From contig NZ_RYFD01000006.1 in assembly GCF_004138135.1 (NCBI RefSeq), positions 30,992 through 94,991 on the forward strand: 64,000 nt of DNA, written 5' to 3'. The notes beneath the pieces were generated by a model. It did no database searches. It was not told where the DNA came from and saw only the letters and a list, made by a program, of their open reading frames with translations. The stretch comes from Candidatus Oscillochloris fontis. Lineage in GTDB: Bacteria; Chloroflexota; Chloroflexia; Chloroflexales; Chloroflexaceae. Below, piece after piece: positions 63,269-64,000 of this stretch. A program made the position numbers and the translations under genes. Position 1 is the stretch's first letter. Every line of letters starts with the position of its first letter.

Positions 63269-64000
63269 TCAGGCATCACCGATGACAGCAATAAGCTGGG
63301 TCATTGAGACCTGATCATTGCGGAAGGCCGAGACATCAATCCGACGCAGCATAAACAAGGCCACACAGAGCATCAAGGACTCCAGGAAGAAGACCGTAAC
63401 ATAGCCAGACAAGTCGCTCATCAGCACCCGTCCAACGACATCACGAACCCCACCGGCGAGCAGGTTTCCCAGCCCACGAGCGGACGAATCGGCCACACCC
63501 CAGGCACCAATGAAGAGCCCCACCTTTTCCGGGGTGGTCATATCAAGCATCAGCGCGAGGTTTGTGGTGGTTGCAATACCCGTACCAAAACCGAGCAGTG
63601 CAATCGCCGGTACAAAGAGCGGTTGATAGTGCAACATACCACTCAGTGCAATCAGAAAGAGCCCCAATGCCGCAATCGTGCCACCGAGCGTCGCCCCAGA
63701 CTTCTTACTCATAAAGCGGCTGAGCAGCATCCCTTGGAGCAAAAGCGCCACCAACGTTGAGGCCCCCCAGATCGCGGTGAGCTGGGTCGTCTCGCGAACA
63801 CTCATCCCGAATGCAACCGCCCCGAAGGGTTCCAGCAAGACATCCTGACCCAAAATAGACGCCAGCATCAGCATCAGATAGACGAAGAAGAAACGTGCAT
63901 GGGGGTTAGCGATGACGGCCCCAATCGCCTCCTTCGTGCTATGCCGTTCACCGAGCGTAACCGTGGCGTTACGCGGTTCCAACCCGACCAAACCAAGCGT
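63269..64000 (-). CDS. PucC/BCD-family transporter, truncated by window edge
   Basis: The 3-prime 243 codons of a major-facilitator protein; the 5-prime end lies beyond the window. About six membrane segments are visible. The sequence DVLLEPFGAVAFGMSVRETTQL and the later GIATTTNLALMLDMTTPEKVGLFIGAWG segment match the BCD/PucC family, which is associated with light-harvesting complex assembly and (bacterio)chlorophyll transport or delivery. A TTG at 63991 could be mistaken for a start, but the frame is open to the edge. It lies immediately upstream of hemA on the same strand, supporting a pigment-related role. Exact paralogue (pucC, lhaA or bch2-type) is not resolvable. Confidence 0.85.
   Translation of the reverse strand, partial: TLGLVGLEPRNATVTLGERHSTKEAIGAVIANPHARFFFVYLMLMLASILGQDVLLEPFGAVAFGMSVRETTQLTAIWGASTLVALLLQGMLLSRFMSKKSGATLGGTIAALGLFLIALSGMLHYQPLFVPAIALLGFGTGIATTTNLALMLDMTTPEKVGLFIGAWGVADSSARGLGNLLAGGVRDVVGRVLMSDLSGYVTVFFLESLMLCVALFMLRRIDVSAFRNDQVSMTQLIAVIGDA

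Noticed and set aside
63269-63991. TTG at 63991 as the start of the PucC-like gene
   Set aside because: The frame stays open to the window edge, and family members have several more membrane segments, so the gene is truncated by the window.
1-64000. tRNA, rRNA or other structured RNA genes
   Set aside because: No cloverleaf-type sequences with a GTTCRA T-loop and matching acceptor stem, and no rRNA-like segments, were noticed by eye; a covariance scan could still find small RNAs.

Overview
The window comes from a filamentous anoxygenic phototroph of the Chloroflexota. This is inferred from a dark-operative protochlorophyllide reductase operon (bchN-bchB-bciB-bchL), a complete glutamate-to-coproporphyrinogen hem operon followed by a PucC/BCD-type transporter, a split-subunit glycine cleavage system, and large secreted beta-propeller and cadherin proteins carrying a YLPLV(M/V)R motif. 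An Oscillochloris/Chloroploca/Viridilinea-like Chloroflexales member fits best. The genus is a guess. No rRNA, tRNA or CRISPR array was recognised.

Layout. 0-0.8 kb: REP-like tandem repeats and a RAYT (HUH/Y1) transposase. 0.9-6.3 kb (minus): gcvT-gcvH-gcvPA-gcvPB-plsC. 6.3-12.3 kb: a CpXC-domain protein, a GH2 glycosidase, mazEF, a GT2 glycosyltransferase ending inside a MITE-like element, and a PIN toxin-antitoxin pair. 12.4-18.6 kb: a membrane-anchored YceI protein, then a maltodextrin operon (malE-malF-malG-cyclomaltodextrinase, no ATPase gene). 19-20.5 kb: a divergent PucR/CdaR regulator. 21-33.3 kb: a plus-strand cluster encoding a V4R protein, a PATAN (DUF4388) protein, a CHAT protease fused to a SIR2-like domain, an nSTAND NTPase with a membrane segment and 14 WD40 repeats, and a secreted 14-repeat FG-GAP protein with a zincin motif. 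33.4-44.4 kb: an L,D-transpeptidase, a REP array, a small surface protein with an LPNTS-type tail and a roughly 2,900-residue Calx-beta/cadherin adhesin. 44.6-49 kb: a Ser/Thr kinase with DnaJ-like zinc ribbons, divergent from glgX. 49-54.1 kb (minus): bchN-bchB-bciB-bchL. 54.4-56.2 kb: a SulP transporter. 56.3-63.2 kb (minus): hemA-hemC-hemD-hemB-hemE-hemL. 63.3 kb to the edge: a truncated PucC-like transporter.

How the genes fit together. The hem operon makes tetrapyrrole from glutamyl-tRNA through uroporphyrinogen III to coproporphyrinogen III. The bch operon reduces protochlorophyllide ring D (BchNBL) and the C8-vinyl group (BciB) on the way to bacteriochlorophyll. The mal genes import and hydrolyse maltodextrins, while glgX debranches internal glycogen.

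The strongest candidate for an undescribed system is the CHAT-SIR2 / nSTAND-WD40 pair: an effector and a membrane-anchored sensor NTPase encoded by adjacent genes 27 bp apart, preceded by two small sensor-type genes. A second theme is short palindromic mobile elements, several of which supply gene stop codons. The clearest is a 136-bp MITE-like element with 12-bp terminal inverted repeats and an 8-bp target duplication, with a related copy inside the hem operon.
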